A stretch of DNA of 64,000 nt from Jacaranda mimosifolia (lineage: Eukaryota; Streptophyta; Magnoliopsida; Lamiales; Bignoniaceae): the NCBI GenBank assembly GCA_018894105.1, contig CM032117.1, positions 35,444,501 to 35,508,500 on the forward strand, given 5' to 3'. Of the stretch, positions 13,081 to 24,945 are shown one piece after another (the first letter of the stretch is position 1; each line of letters begins with the position of its first letter). A program made the position numbers and the translations under genes. The notes beneath the pieces are model-generated. The model saw only the letters and a list, made by a program, of their open reading frames with translations, was not told the origin of the DNA and ran no database searches.

Positions 13081-14434
13081 TTATATATATTTTAAAAATC
13101 TTGTTTAGTAAAATTTTCTACTCCATTTTTATTTTCTTAAGTCTTTCATTCTTTGTTTTTTTTTTTTTAATTTGTATCATTTTAAAATTTTATGTATAAT
13201 TTATAAATTTAGAGTTAGCAATTTTTAATATTCTACAACTTATTTAAGTACAAATTATCTTCAAACATAATATCTTCAATTGAAATATAAATATTATTTT
13301 ATTTAATTAGTAATATGTTTTCTCTATTTAAATATTAAAATAATTACAATTCATTTTTTTAATCATATGATGCAAAAATAAATATTATCATAAAATAAAT
13401 TATTTTAATATTAAAATTATTTTCACACCGGACACATGATGGCTATCATATAAGCATAACGGTGTGGGTCCACAACTATGTAGTTTTGACTCAATTCTGA
13501 ATTCTTAGAATTTTTAAAATTTTGATTAAATTAAAAAATTATAACTGGTTGTTAATTTATTTTTAATTTTCTATTAACACAACCTACATATTTATTATAA
13601 CTAAAACTTCATGTTGTATTTATCCAAAACTACAACATTAATTTTTATCTCATGGATAACTTCAAATATTCTTAAAGATAGGTTTTTATTTCCTCATAAA
13701 GTTCAAATTTTGATATTTTACCTCATCATATAAATTTGAAATTCAAAAAGTGGTAGATTATTAAATTTGTATTTTACATTCTTCTCATTGCATTATTTTC
13801 AATTTCTCTAGATAAAAAAAAAAAAATCTATATGTGTTTTATATTTGAACAATATCGTACCCAGAATGGCTATTGAAATATGTGATCTTAGGTAGTTGAA
13901 ATTAATCCAATTTTCCTATCAAAAGAATGAAAAATTAATTATATTTTTTACATGGAATTTACTTAATTGGATTTAATAAAAATATATAGAATATTTCAAT
14001 TACTTACATATGTATTTTTTATGCACAATTTACTTAATTATACTTAGTATTTATATTTCAATTAATTAAATATTTACTTATATTTATAATATTCTTATAA
14101 AATAATATTATAAAAAAAATTTGTCTTTTCAAAATTCATTATTAAGTAAAATACTCTTTTATATAATATCTATCTTTCATATTTTAAGGTCAAAGAATGT
14201 TAGATGTTTTATTTTATTTTTTATTTAACTATATATTTTTATTTCAAGAACAGTTCAAAATTTATTTAAACAAAGTAGTTTATAATTTATGTCAAAACAA
14301 ACGAACTAATTATATCTAACAATCTTTTGATATTTTGGAGATATAATCACTTTGTTTTGAGTTGAAATATACATTGTTGAATAGCATTTATATCTTAATT
14401 AAATAATTATTTCATCAATAATTTAGAATTTTAA

Positions 14435-14459
<25 letters not shown>
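14435..14459. repeat. (TA)n microsatellite
   Basis: Pure alternating TA run. Confidence 0.9.
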
Positions 14460-14465
<6 letters not shown>

Positions 14466-14794
14466 ACTCAATATATTTCACAAGTAAAAAATCAACTTCC
14501 CAATTATGATTATATTTTACATATTATAATTCACTTAAAAAACTTTACAACTTACCATTTTTCAAAGTCTTAAATTTATTGACCAGTTCTTGTCATAGAA
14601 AAATATATTACTTTTTTGCATTTTTACATTGTGCCTTTATAAATGTGATGATATAGTGACGAGTATGACTTTTCATTATTTTTTATTTTTATACTACGTA
14701 TCTTATTAAAAAATATATGGTGAATTATATTTACTTTTATATGAAATTAGAATAATGTATGTAGGTTATATTTTTTTTGTAATCAGTTTAATTT

Positions 14795-14828
14795 GTGTAT
14801 AGCACATGGCACTTAATATTATACTAGT
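14795..14828 (+). mobile_element. possible Helitron 3' terminus
   Basis: GTGTATAGCACATGGCAC can form a weak hairpin and is followed by CTAG and T at 14824-14828, the layout of plant Helitron 3' ends. It is similar in arrangement to the signal at 1288-1314. No 5' end was found. Confidence 0.3.
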
Positions 14829-15065
14829 AATTTTGGCACACTCGATGCATGTACTAAAATTTCATAGACGCTCATTTACTCTTTTAAATGTTACTATAAT
14901 TTTTAATATTTTCAATGCATTTATTAATGTTAGTGATAAGTTAGGAAAAAAAAATAAGAAGGAAAAAGAAAAAAAATAAAAAAATTGGAGAGAAAAAATA
15001 TTAAAAAAGAGAAAAGGTACCTAAGTGGTTATGATAAAGAATAACAATAAGGGTATTTTAGTAAG

Positions 15066-15859
15066 TGATATGGGACCAGCCCATTAGGGCTCTTAAGCCT
15101 TATTAAGCTTACTGGGCCTAAGCGCAACCAAGCCAAGGTTCGACCATGAGGTCGAACCTTATCACTTCTAATCGACCATGTTTATTGGGCCTTGCTACAA
15201 CCAAGCCCAGGTTTGGTCGAATAGATTGGAGGCACTTATCTTGGATTGACCATAGAGGTCAATTCACACGACCTCTTCCCTGATTGAAGCAAAGTTAAGT
15301 GCTTAATAACTAATGATGGCGGTGCAGACCGCCTCATTCGCCACATTAAATACGCCTCAACCACCCGTTTATCTGCATTTATTACTGTGACGGCGTGTTA
15401 CCTCCACCATTAATGTTGTTGCCTCCGCATTAATGACTGTGTGGCCTCCCCCTCCGTTTAGCTTAATAGCCTGCACAATCAAAAGGTGCAAAGCATGGGC
15501 TTAGGTCGAAATGACTAAAACTACCTCTACTTGCAAGAATTATGCAAGAAGCCTAGCGAGTTAAGTTTCGTCTTTTCACTCATAAGCATACACTATAAAT
15601 ACTCAATCCACTCAGTAAAATGGTAAGAAAAACACTCTCAATTAAGTTGTTACTCTGCTCATTTTCTCACATCCCAAGTCTAGCGACTGACATAACCATT
15701 GGAGGGTCTTAGCCAAGGACCCTTTCGACTAGCTTAATGTGTGCTACTTGGTTCCAGGTTCCACCACACACCCCTATTAGGTTGAAATAGACTACATAAT
15801 TGTTCAGAGACCATCATCCAGGTCGAGATAAACAGTGTTCCACAGAATTTGTATTAACA
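15066..15859 (+). repeat. 5' LTR of element 2
   Basis: 794 bp, TGATATGGG...TTAACA. It aligns along its whole length with 24946-25737. A likely core promoter is TATAAAT at 15594-15600. A repeated CCTCCNCCATTAATG-like segment lies in the middle. The LTR would drive element transcription if active. Confidence 0.95.
15594..15600 (+). promoter_or_regulatory. TATA box of element 2 5' LTR
   Basis: CACTATAAATACTC context. The same box is conserved in the 3' LTR at 25474-25480. Confidence 0.6.
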
Positions 15860-15882
15860 TTTTAGCAGCGTCTCTGGGAATT
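15860..15882 (+). other. primer-binding site of element 2
   Basis: TTTTAGCAGCGTCTCTGGGA directly follows the LTR and resembles the plant gypsy PBS TTTGGCGCCGTCTGTGGGA with a few substitutions. It would prime minus-strand synthesis from a host tRNA, whose identity was not determined. Confidence 0.65.
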
Positions 15883-15900
15883 CGGAATTTACAGCCAAAA

Positions 15901-17490
15901 ATGGTAGAAACCAAGCGAACAACCTTCGAGAAGCAGAATGACCGTTGCTTACCTGATTCACCATCCTTGCTGCTGCAGGAGCAACCCATGCAGGAGATGG
16001 GTGGCCTTAGTTCTCAAACTAAGCACATGGTCAGTTTGACCATTTCGCAGCTTATGCAGATGATCCACGACCAAATCTCAGCCCAACTATCAGCTCAGTT
16101 GTCCGTCGCATTGCAGAGGCTTAATAACCAACTGGCACAAACTGTGAGTGCTACTCCTCATTTGATGCACTAAGAGGGGCAATTCCCAATAGATGGTCGT
16201 ACTAGGAACGAGACACGCCATCCCCCTAGCAGGTGTGAGTTAAGCTCGGGCCTTTTCCCCCGTAGCAAGCCTTGTCGACTCCTGCGGGAAGAGGTAGCTT
16301 AGTTGGCGGACCAGTGGGTTCGACCCAATCGGACCCAGCAACGCAATCGGGTCGAACGCCCAAAACTTAATCCCAATCGAGGTATGTCCAGGGCTGACAG
16401 AGAAGAATGGGGGAAGTATCACATTAGGTCTAGCAACTCAACAAGAGATTGGAGGAAATCTCGAGAAGAAATTTGGAAAGAACTCAAGCTGATATAGCTT
16501 CCTGAATCCAACGCGAAAGAGAATCACCTTTTGTGTAGGAGATTATCGAAGAAAGGATAGCTCTCGACGCAAAGGTTCCTACCAAGTTGTTTTGATATGA
16601 TGGGTCGTCCAACCCAATGAACACCTTCTGATGTTCGAACATATGATGCAATTGCATGGTCACAGTGACCATATTCATGTAAAGATGTTGGTTAACAGTT
16701 TTCAGGGTATAGCGTTGGAATGGTTTGTTAAGCTTGAGCTGGCATTCGTATATTCTTACGACTAGCTTTGTGATAAGTTCTTACATTAGTTTGCCCGTAG
16801 AAAGAAAGCTAAATTGCCCCATACATATCTACACACTGTCAAGCAGAATGAAGATGAAATTTTAACGAATTTCTTCTCCAGGTTTAATACTGAGGTCTTG
16901 AAAATCGATAATCCCCTCATTTTGCTCATGATTGATGTGTTGTTTCTGGGATTGAGGCACAAGGAGTGTGCTAATGCGCTGGTGAGAGAACAACCTCATA
17001 CGATGGAGGAGCTCCTTGATATACATGACCCAAGAGGAGATGAACAAGATAAAATTTGATGGAGGGAAGTTTGACAAGAAGAGAGGAAAGGAGAAAGATG
17101 ATAGGCATCAGAAGGAAGGTCATAGATCTTCTATCAAGCTCTTCCATAATTATGCACCCCTGAACATGCCTCGTAAGGAGGTCTTGTTGGCGATCCAACA
17201 TGAAAACCTTTTGAAGAGGCCCAAAAAGCTCACAGAGACGGAAGCCATGAAGAAATTGAAGAACTATTATCATTTTCACCGACAGAAAGGACATGACACA
17301 GAGGACTATTTCAATCTTCAGGATGAAATCGAGCGCCTCATCAGACAGGGTCACCTCAAGAAGTTTCTGGATCAGAAAGCTCTACAAGCCATGGCTTAAT
17401 CCAACCAGACTCCCCTTAGAGAATGGTCTTCGAGCCCTAGGCGAGAAGATAAGGGGAAGTAGAAAATGGGAGATGATCGCCCCTCTTTGA
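15901..17490 (+). pseudogene. gag pseudogene of element 2
   Basis: The first ATG at 15901 opens a 91-residue frame (MVETKRTTFEKQ, then a Gln/Leu-rich SAQLSAQLSVALQRLNNQL stretch) that ends at a stop near 16171. Later pieces are the Arg-rich segment at 16303-16497, the gag core at about 16690-17059 (FQGIALEWF, HTVKQNEDEIL, LRHKECANALV) and a Tat-type C-terminal segment at 17016-17399. The usual zinc-knuckle-like YC-FHR-GH-TEDC motif here reads YYHFHRQKGHDTEDY, with both Cys changed to Tyr. Frameshifts and stops separate these parts. Confidence 0.85.
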
Positions 17491-17593
17491 AAATGGTAAT
17501 TAACACGATAGTGGGGGGACCATTTGGAGGAGATTCAAGGTCGGCGAGAAAACAAGTGCAAAGATGCCTTGAATCTAATAGGTGGGTGAATGC

Positions 17594-20500
17594 TAAACCA
17601 ATCTATCAGCTATCCACCAGTGCTGAGCCCATTTTCTTTTCAGATTCTGACCTAAGGTACTTGTGGGGTCAAGGCATGGGGGTAACCTAGATTTCCCTTT
17701 GGTGATTTCCGTAGAAATCACAAAGTTTGAGGTCCGCAAAGTGCTGATCAACAATGGCAGCTCCACAAATGTCATCTTGTTATCTACCCTTGACAGGATG
17801 CAACTAGGGAAATTGAAGTTCAACCCTATCAGAACAGCCCTGGTCAGTTTTGGGGGATCAAAAATCATTTCGGTGGGGTCTATCAATTTGACCACCTCCT
17901 CGGCGAAGGTTCTAAGAGACGCACCCTGACGATCAACTTCCTTGTAGTTGATTCTCCTTCGCTTATAATGCCATCATTGGTAGACCAACTCGAAATGATT
18001 TCCAAGCAGTCGTGTCGACATATCATATGAAGGTCAAATTTTCTACACTAGTAGGAATAGGTGAAATGCTTTGCAACATGAATGAGGCATGGTAGTGTTA
18101 CACCATCTCGGTCGAAGCTAGCTCCCAGAAAGTTTGACCTCAACTGAAGCCCTCAAGAGACATCCTAGTAATGAAACTCGACGAAGGTCAGGTCAACAAG
18201 AAGAGGAAAATTGAGAATACTAGGGTCGAACCAGTTGAAGAATTCAAGACCATCGAGCTAGAATCAGGGAGCCCTTCTAAGATAACTCGAATAGAAGGGA
18301 GCTTGGGAGGTCGAATGGAATGCATGCTCGTTGACTTTCTCTAGAGGAATGTCGATGTCTTTGCATGGAAGACTGCCGACTTGCAGGGCATTGATCCTGA
18401 AATCATTATACACTGTCTCAATGTTAACCCCACATACAAGCCAGTTCGACAGAAGACCAGAACTTTTAATGTTGAGAGGACTCAGATCATTGAGGAGGAG
18501 GTCAACAAGCTTATTGATACAGGCTAGATTGTTGAGATACAATATCCTAGTTAGTTATGTAATGTAATCTTAGTCCCCAAGAATGAGGAAATATGGAGAA
18601 TGTGTAATGATTTCACTGATATTAATAAAGCATGCCCTAAAGACCCATATCGTCTGCCTCGTATAGATATATTAGTTGATTCTATTGCTGGATGTGATCT
18701 CTTAAGCATGATGGATGATGGCTCCCGAGGACGGGGATAAAACCTGTTTTGTGGTACCTAATGGCGTTACTGTTTCTTGGTTATGCTGTTTGGATTGAAA
18801 AATGCCGGCACAACCTACAAGAGATTGGTTAATTTTATGTTTAAAAATGAGATAGGTCGATCTATGGAGGTGTATGTAGATGATATGATTATCAAAACAC
18901 AGAAAGAAGCTGACCACCTGGCCGACCTCGCCCACACATTTTCCATCCTTCGTGCTTTTGGTATGAAACTTAATCCGGCTAAATGCACTTTTGGAGTGAG
19001 ATGAAAGTTTCTCAGATACATAGTCAGTCAATGGCAAATTGAAGCTAATCCCTAGAAAATTAAGGCTATACAGGATAGAGCACCTCCCCAAACGATTAAA
19101 GATGTCTAGAGGTTGGTAGGGCGGATCATTGCTTTGGGTTGGTTTATTACACGGTTGGCAGATAAAAGTTTGCGCTTGTTTCGAGTGTTGAGAAATGAAA
19201 AGAAGTTTCACTGGCAGCAGAATGTGACCAGGCTCTGGTCGAACTCAAAGAGTATGTCTCTCCACCCCTCGTGCTAGCTAAGCCTGCGATTGAGAAAATT
19301 TTGCACTTGTATTTAGCTGTGTCGACGATGGCCGTTAGCTCAGTCTTGGTATCAAAATTAGAATGAGCAAACAAGCTGGTGTATTACATTAGTAAGGTTT
19401 TGCAAGGTCCTAAACATAATTACTTGGAGATAGAAAGGTTCTCCTTGGCGCTGGTCATGTCAGTGAGAAAATTGAGACCTCATTTTTTGTCCCATACCAT
19501 CGTCGTCCTGGCAAACCAACCTTTGAAACATATACTCTCTAAACCAGATACTTCGAGAAGGTTGACCAAATGGGCTATTAAGTTGGGAGAATTCGACCTC
19601 AAATTTCAACCACGGGTCACTATAAAAGCTCAAGTGCTAGCAGATTTTATGGTAGAGCGAGTCAACCTACCACCACCCCAAGAATCGCAATTAGTAGTCT
19701 AGTCCTTGCATGTCGATGGATCGGCTACAAATGCGGGTGGTGGGGCAGGGATATTATTGTGCTCCCCCCAAGGTGAAGAATACAATTTTGCCATCAATTT
19801 AAACTACTTTGTCACCAATAATGAAGCAGAATACGAAGTTCTTATTGCTGGAATGAAGATGGCACTAGATAGAGGGGTTAGGAACTTGATAGTTGTTCCC
19901 GATTCTCTGCTTATCACGAAACAATTTAAGGGAAATTTCGAAGCAAGAGATATAACTATGAATGCCTATCTTAATGAAGTTAGAAGGTTGGAGTAGCGAT
20001 TTGTAAAATTTATGCTGAATCAAGTACCCCGATCAAAAAATAAGAGAGCAAATGCACTTTCTAAGTTTTCCAGTACATCTAAGGGTACCAGGGACAAATC
20101 TATCACCTTTCTGGTATCAGATAGACCCGCTATTACCAACCCCTAGTATGGTGCTATATACGCAATGGATGCCCCCGGTCAATCCTGGATTGATGAAATT
20201 AAATCTTACCTCAAATAGGGAAATATGCCATCAGAGAGCTCTAAGGCTCGAAGGCTAAGGGTGCCGGTGTCCAAGTTTGCTTTGGATGAATTCGGTTAGT
20301 TGTACAAAAGATCTGTTGCCGGACCTCGCCTGAGATGTCTCACACCCTACCAAGCACAAGAAGTCTTGCAAGATATTCATGCGGGTATTTGCGGGAATCA
20401 TTTAGGAGGTCGGTCACTCGCTCATAAAATTATCAGGAGTGGATATTTCTAGCCAACTTTGGCCAAAGATGCCGTCGAGTTCGCCAAGAAGTGCCGATCA

Positions 20501-21412
20501 TGCCAGGTTCATGTTAACATTCCTCACCAACTAGCTACTTCACTTGTGCCAATGCAAATCACATGGCCATTCGACCAATGGGGGTTCAATATTGTGGGGT
20601 CCTTTTCGATGTCTACGGGGCAAAGGAAATATATGATCGTGGCGGTCGAATATTTCACCAAGTGGGTTGAAGCAGAGGCTGTGCCTAAGATCGCCGATGC
20701 AGCAATAAGGAATTTCTTGTGGAAAAACATTAATTGTCGTTTTGACTTACCTAAGGTCCTTATATCTGATAATGACACTCAATTCCAGAGCAAACGGACC
20801 AGGGAGTGGTGCGAGAGCCTTAGGATTAAGCAGCATTTTACCTCAGTGGGAAACCCACAAGCTAATGGTCAAATAGAGGTCACCAACAGGATTGTGCTCG
20901 ATCATATCAAGACCAAATTGGAAGGTTCTAATACGAGTTAGGCAGATGATCTACTAGGGGTTCTTTGGGCTTATCGTACCACTCCGAGAATGGCCACGGG
21001 GCAGAGCCCTTACAGTTTGGTGTATAGATCAGGAGCAGTAGTACCCACTGAATTAATCCAACACAGCTCGAACCATACATTACAATCCGATCAGGAACAA
21101 AGCAGAAAAAGAGGTTGACTTGGAATTGATCGATGAATTTCGACAGCAAGCCTTTACGAAAATGCAAAGATATAGATCCATCATGGCCAAATATTATGAC
21201 AAAGGAGTAAAGCCCAGGTCTTTTAAAATAGGTAACCTCGTTCTGAAAAATATTGAAGTCGCCCGGAATATTGGCAAACTCAACTTAAGGTGGGAAGGTC
21301 CTTACTCTGTGGTGAAGGTAGCGAAGCATAGCTCATATCAATTGGCCGACATGTTAGGAAATGAATCACCAATGCCATGAATGCTATCAATCTCAGAAAA
21401 TTCTATGTGTAG
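17594..21412 (+). pseudogene. pol pseudogene of element 2 (PR-RT-RH-aRH-IN)
   Basis: Protease (17663-17929) reads NNGSS where the relatives have DNGSS, so the catalytic Asp is lost. RT (about 18571-19200) has MCNDFTDINKACPKDPY, a small deletion after MMD near 18716 that removes the SGY-QI part, and an intact VYVDDM box at 18870-18887. Canonical RNase H (about 19250-19700) has YYISKVLQGPKHNYLEIER. Next come the archaeal-type RNase H and then integrase: an HHCC-like finger around 20370-20510, a core with WGFNIVG (first Asp replaced by Asn), SDNDTQF and the Glu in GQIEVTNR, and a C-terminal WEGPYSVVKV, ending in NAINLRKFYV at 21412. Several in-frame stops. Confidence 0.9.
19706..19996 (+). pseudogene. 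second, archaeal-type RNase H domain of element 2
   Basis: A 96-residue open stretch with HVDGSATNAGGGAGILL, then NNEAEYEVLIAGMKMA, PDSLLITKQF and NAYLNEVRRLE. This D-E-D layout with the AEYE box is the extra RNase H acquired by Tat-lineage gypsy elements. It lies 3 bp after the canonical RNase H segment, separated by a stop. The first Asp, the Glu in AEYE and the Asp in PDS are present, so this domain is the best preserved part of pol. Confidence 0.85.
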
Positions 21413-21514
21413 ACTACATTGTACATAAAACACTTTATCTCAATGAATGCTATAGCGCGACCTGGTAGTTGCCTAATTCAAACCCCTTTAATTAAATTAC
21501 CAAAAACCAATCAG

Positions 21515-21692
21515 GTCGACCCGTAGTCACGTGATTTGCAAAAGAACATTTATGTCGACCTCACAGTCGCATTATCCTAATCGAACAAATGTGTACTTCA
21601 AATACCAATCAACTCGACCGTGTAGTCGCATGATTCTCATGGACCGAATTGGTCCCCATATAATAGTTACGTCGACCCCACAGTCGTATGAT
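21515..21692 (+). repeat. iterated GTCGACC...AGTCGCATGAT box, four copies
   Basis: Near-copies begin at 21515, 21554, 21614 and 21671. Each has TCGACC, about five to six bases, AGTCG or AGTCA, then a TGAT/TTAT end. They lie in the non-coding stretch just after integrase. Spacing is 39-60 bp, with diverged sequence between boxes. Confidence 0.75.
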
Positions 21693-21728
21693 GTTAATTG
21701 ATCAATACATATTCTTATTCTTATTTAC

Positions 21729-21775
21729 AAAAAAGAAAGAAAGAAGAGAAAGAAGAAAAGAGAAGAAGAAGAAAG
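21729..21775 (+). repeat. GA-rich purine tract
   Basis: Almost pure A/G stretch in the 3' region of element 2, far upstream of the true polypurine tract. It could be simple repeat or a central PPT-like site; nothing else supports the latter. Confidence 0.6.
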
Positions 21776-22364
21776 TTAGTTACTACTTTCACCTAGCAAT
21801 TGAACTTTTAAGGAGAAGCAACTATGAAACTGAACCGATAATTGAATGATGACATCATTCTCAAAACGCATAAAGCAACAAGCAATTCACAAAGATGAAG
21901 GGTTGAATCGACCTAATACTTCATTATAAAGGAAGTTGTTCAAAGGCCCTTGAGACCCTATATTACAAAAAAAAAAAAAACAACAACAACAAACAGACAA
22001 AAACACCGGGCATCAACTCGACCCCGCAGCTTCTCCCTGGCGAGCCACAACTTCTATGGCAACCTCACCCCAGTCTTAAAGAGGTCCTCTATGGAACCCA
22101 TTCGACCACTAAAAAGGGGGGGCCTTCGACCTCATGCTCCGCAATCCTAGGCTAATTGGGCCCGCCTGGCTAGGAAGACCCCAACTCCTCTATTAGAAAT
22201 ACTCGGCCTCTAGTTGGGAAATAATTTGCCACATTCACCTCATAATTTTGGATCTCCAAGGAAAATTCCCCAGCAAATCTAAATTTAGCACCCATGGCCA
22301 CAACTCAGGGAAGGGGAGGAAGAACTACCGTGCTGCCATCAGCTGGAGCATTCTCGTCAAAATC

Positions 22365-24496
22365 CTATAGTTTGTCATCTTTGTTCACGATAAGTTTCGC
22401 CTTATCCTTTGGTCGAAGCTCGTATCTAAGGAACTCCAACTGCTTGATGGCGTGGTCGAACACCTTCTGAGCGTTATTTATACTGAACGTGACACTCGCC
22501 TCAGTAAAAGCCGACGTAAGCATGAATTGCTGAACCATTTTCTTGCAGATCCTCAACAAAGCTTTGAAAAATTCAGCTCGAGCGTATCTTAGTGCGCTAT
22601 CATAGCCATATGCCTGACCAGAATCTGAGGCCTCCTAAATGCTAGCAACAGTCTTTTTGAGCTGCTTTTCGACCTGGCTCTTTCCTTTCACCGCGGCCAA
22701 CAAACTAAGCATCCTTTTCCTCCAACTGTTTTGTTAGTTCAGCCATCATCGACTCCAATGGCTGAACTTTGGTCTTCAACAAGTCGTTCTGCTCATTCTC
22801 TAGCTAGGTGTATTTTTCTTCCAACACCAGTCGATTGGTCTCGTAGAGCTCGAATCGACGATGGAGGTTGTACCCCCACTAACCGACCTAAAAAACATAA
22901 TAGCTTATTACTTTGTAGGTTCATATTTCATTCAAGACTGAACAAAAGATGCTCACCTAACTTTTACCATGTTGACATGGTATGCAAAGGCCTTTAGTGC
23001 GGCCAGCTACTCGTGGTTGTGCATCTTGACCTGGTCCTTCTCGAACAAACTAGCTGTTAATACCGCCAACGACATGATCGATGTTGCCCTAGCACCAATC
23101 ATAGTCGCACTGTTCAATACGCCTATTTTCTCTCCGAATCGAGGCTTAGGGAATGCAAGAAGGTTACACAATCGGTCCAGGGGAAGAAGGGCATACGCTT
23201 CTTCCAGTTCCTTTTTCCCTATTTCGATCGCGGCCTTCTTTGTGGAGGCCTCGACCGCAACTTCGACGATCTTTCTTTTTGGTTGAGGCGAGCTGCTGGT
23301 TGCATCCCTACTTTGTATAGCCAGAGTTGGCGCCTTTGTCCCGTCTGTGCGACCCCAATGACCTGCCCAACACTCTGTGCTGCCTGATGAGCCACCACCG
23401 CTTCCTTGCGCTGCTGCACCTCCTGTTGCTTCTTCATAGTGATTTGTCGGGCATGATTCATGATTGATCGACCTGAAAGAAAGAAAGAAATTTCTTATCA
23501 AACAAATAGCTATATAAAGCGATATTTAACAACATTTGATGAGTCAGTCTCTACCTAATTATGTACTTGCGTGTAACCTCAAAGCGGCGGTCGACACCTC
23601 GCCAGAACCAAATTCCTCTCTCGTATGAACATCGAGGCATCCATCTCATCGTATTCGAGTAGATCTCAAACAAAAATATTGCTCCATGAGGGATTCTCGG
23701 TGCATCCAACTTAACCCTACCCCTCATCCATCCCCTCAGAATATGGAATTCGACCCCCTTGTGAGGTCGGATGTAAAAATACTGCTCCTTCCATTTTTGG
23801 CCATGTGACGACGAGAGAGTTCTAAAAACCTTCATACGGGGTCGCACGGTCAAATAGTAAAAACCCGACTCCCCAGCCAATTCTAACTTTTGAGACATGG
23901 GTAAATGAAAAAGATGGCTAAAATTGGCCCATGAGAGTGCCTCCTCAATAATACACATTAACACCACAAAGCTATACATAAGAGCAAAGTAGTTGGGAAG
24001 AGCTGGGTTATGCAAACTTTTAGATCCCTTAGCAGTCGATTATAGGGCTGGCTAATGGGAACCTCAAGCCACATTTCATGGCATCCTCCAAAATAGTGAC
24101 GCAGCCATCTGGAGGGGTATACATCCTATCGGAGGCGCTAGTTTGTATCAGTTCAAATCCATTCAAAACATGATATTTCCCCCGTATCGACACCAAGTCG
24201 TTTGACGAAATTGTCGACACAATACTATAATGGGTCGTCGTGAACAATTGACCCCTCGACCTAGTTATTTCTTCTTCTACTACTATTTCTTCCTCATCCC
24301 CACCTTGGCCCGAAGGTCTAGCTTCATCCACATCCTTGACCACAAGATTAGAGGGTCCCGCACCCTCATCTCCCCCACCCACAACTATTTTCCTCTCATT
24401 TGGGCTACTCAATCTTTCACTCAAGGTTTCACTCAACTCGGCCTCACTATTCAAAGCAGAACGGGTAGCCTCAGAGTTAGAACTAGTAATGGACAT
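22365..24496 (-). pseudogene. antisense spliced gene inside element 2 (Transposase_28-like domain plus coiled coil)
   Basis: Read on the minus strand, the first exon starts at 24496 with a Ser/Glu-rich leader. It continues into YTPPDGCVTILEDAMKCGLR and, after a stop near 24030, PALPNYFALMYSFVVLM and SWANFSHLFHL. This pattern matches the family annotated as putative gypsy-type transposon domain (PF04195), typical of antisense genes of Tat-lineage elements. Two good introns follow: 23473-23554 (GTAGAG...TTTCTTTCAG, 82 bp) and 22888-22956 (GTGAGC...TTTTTTAG, 69 bp). The last exon encodes a coiled-coil-like NRLVLEEKYT, LENEQNDLL and MAELTKQLEEKD, ending KDDKL at 22365. Stops and at least one frameshift make it non-functional. 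Its biological role is unknown. Confidence 0.75.
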
Positions 24497-24928
24497 TATA
24501 AATGTTTAATACTTTAATGCTTAGTAAAACTAAGAATACAACAGAAAAAACTTACGGAAACTTTACACGAAGCAATGTACAAAGATCAAGATCCGATTGG
24601 AATCCTTCTTGCTCGACCCCAAAATTTCTGCAGTAAAAGTAAAAATAGGGTGGTGAAAATCCACTATTTATAGGCGCCTTAGAATCCTAACCAGCTAAAG
24701 TAACCGGCAACTGGTTATTTAATGCGTAATTGTCGATTTCTGTGCATAAATATTCATGTAACCGTCAATAATGGTTCCTGCCAACACCCCTCTCGTCGAG
24801 ATGTAAAATTATCCTTCCCACCAGCACCTTTCTCATTGAGATTTAAAATTATCCTTCCCGCCAGCGCCTTTCTCGTCGAGAATTCAGAGAAACTACTCCA
24901 AATTCCGTCCTCCTTAAGGTCGAACTTT

Positions 24929-24941
24929 GGAGTGGGGAGGA
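24929..24941 (+). other. polypurine tract of element 2
   Basis: GGAGTGGGGAGGA lies 4 bp before the 3' LTR and would prime plus-strand synthesis. Confidence 0.8.
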
Positions 24942-24945
24942 CTCA

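Larger units (their letters stand above)
12421..15065. other. AT-rich intergenic DNA
   Basis: No coding similarity seen on either strand. It contains TA microsatellites at 13049-13077 and 14435-14459 and a possible Helitron terminus near 14824. Confidence 0.7.

Noticed and set aside
13425..13450. A third Helitron-like end (CCGGACACATGATGGC)
   Set aside because: No CTRR-T directly after the weak palindrome.
15860..15882. tRNA-like sequence
   Set aside because: Only a short primer-binding site complementary to a tRNA end, not a tRNA gene.
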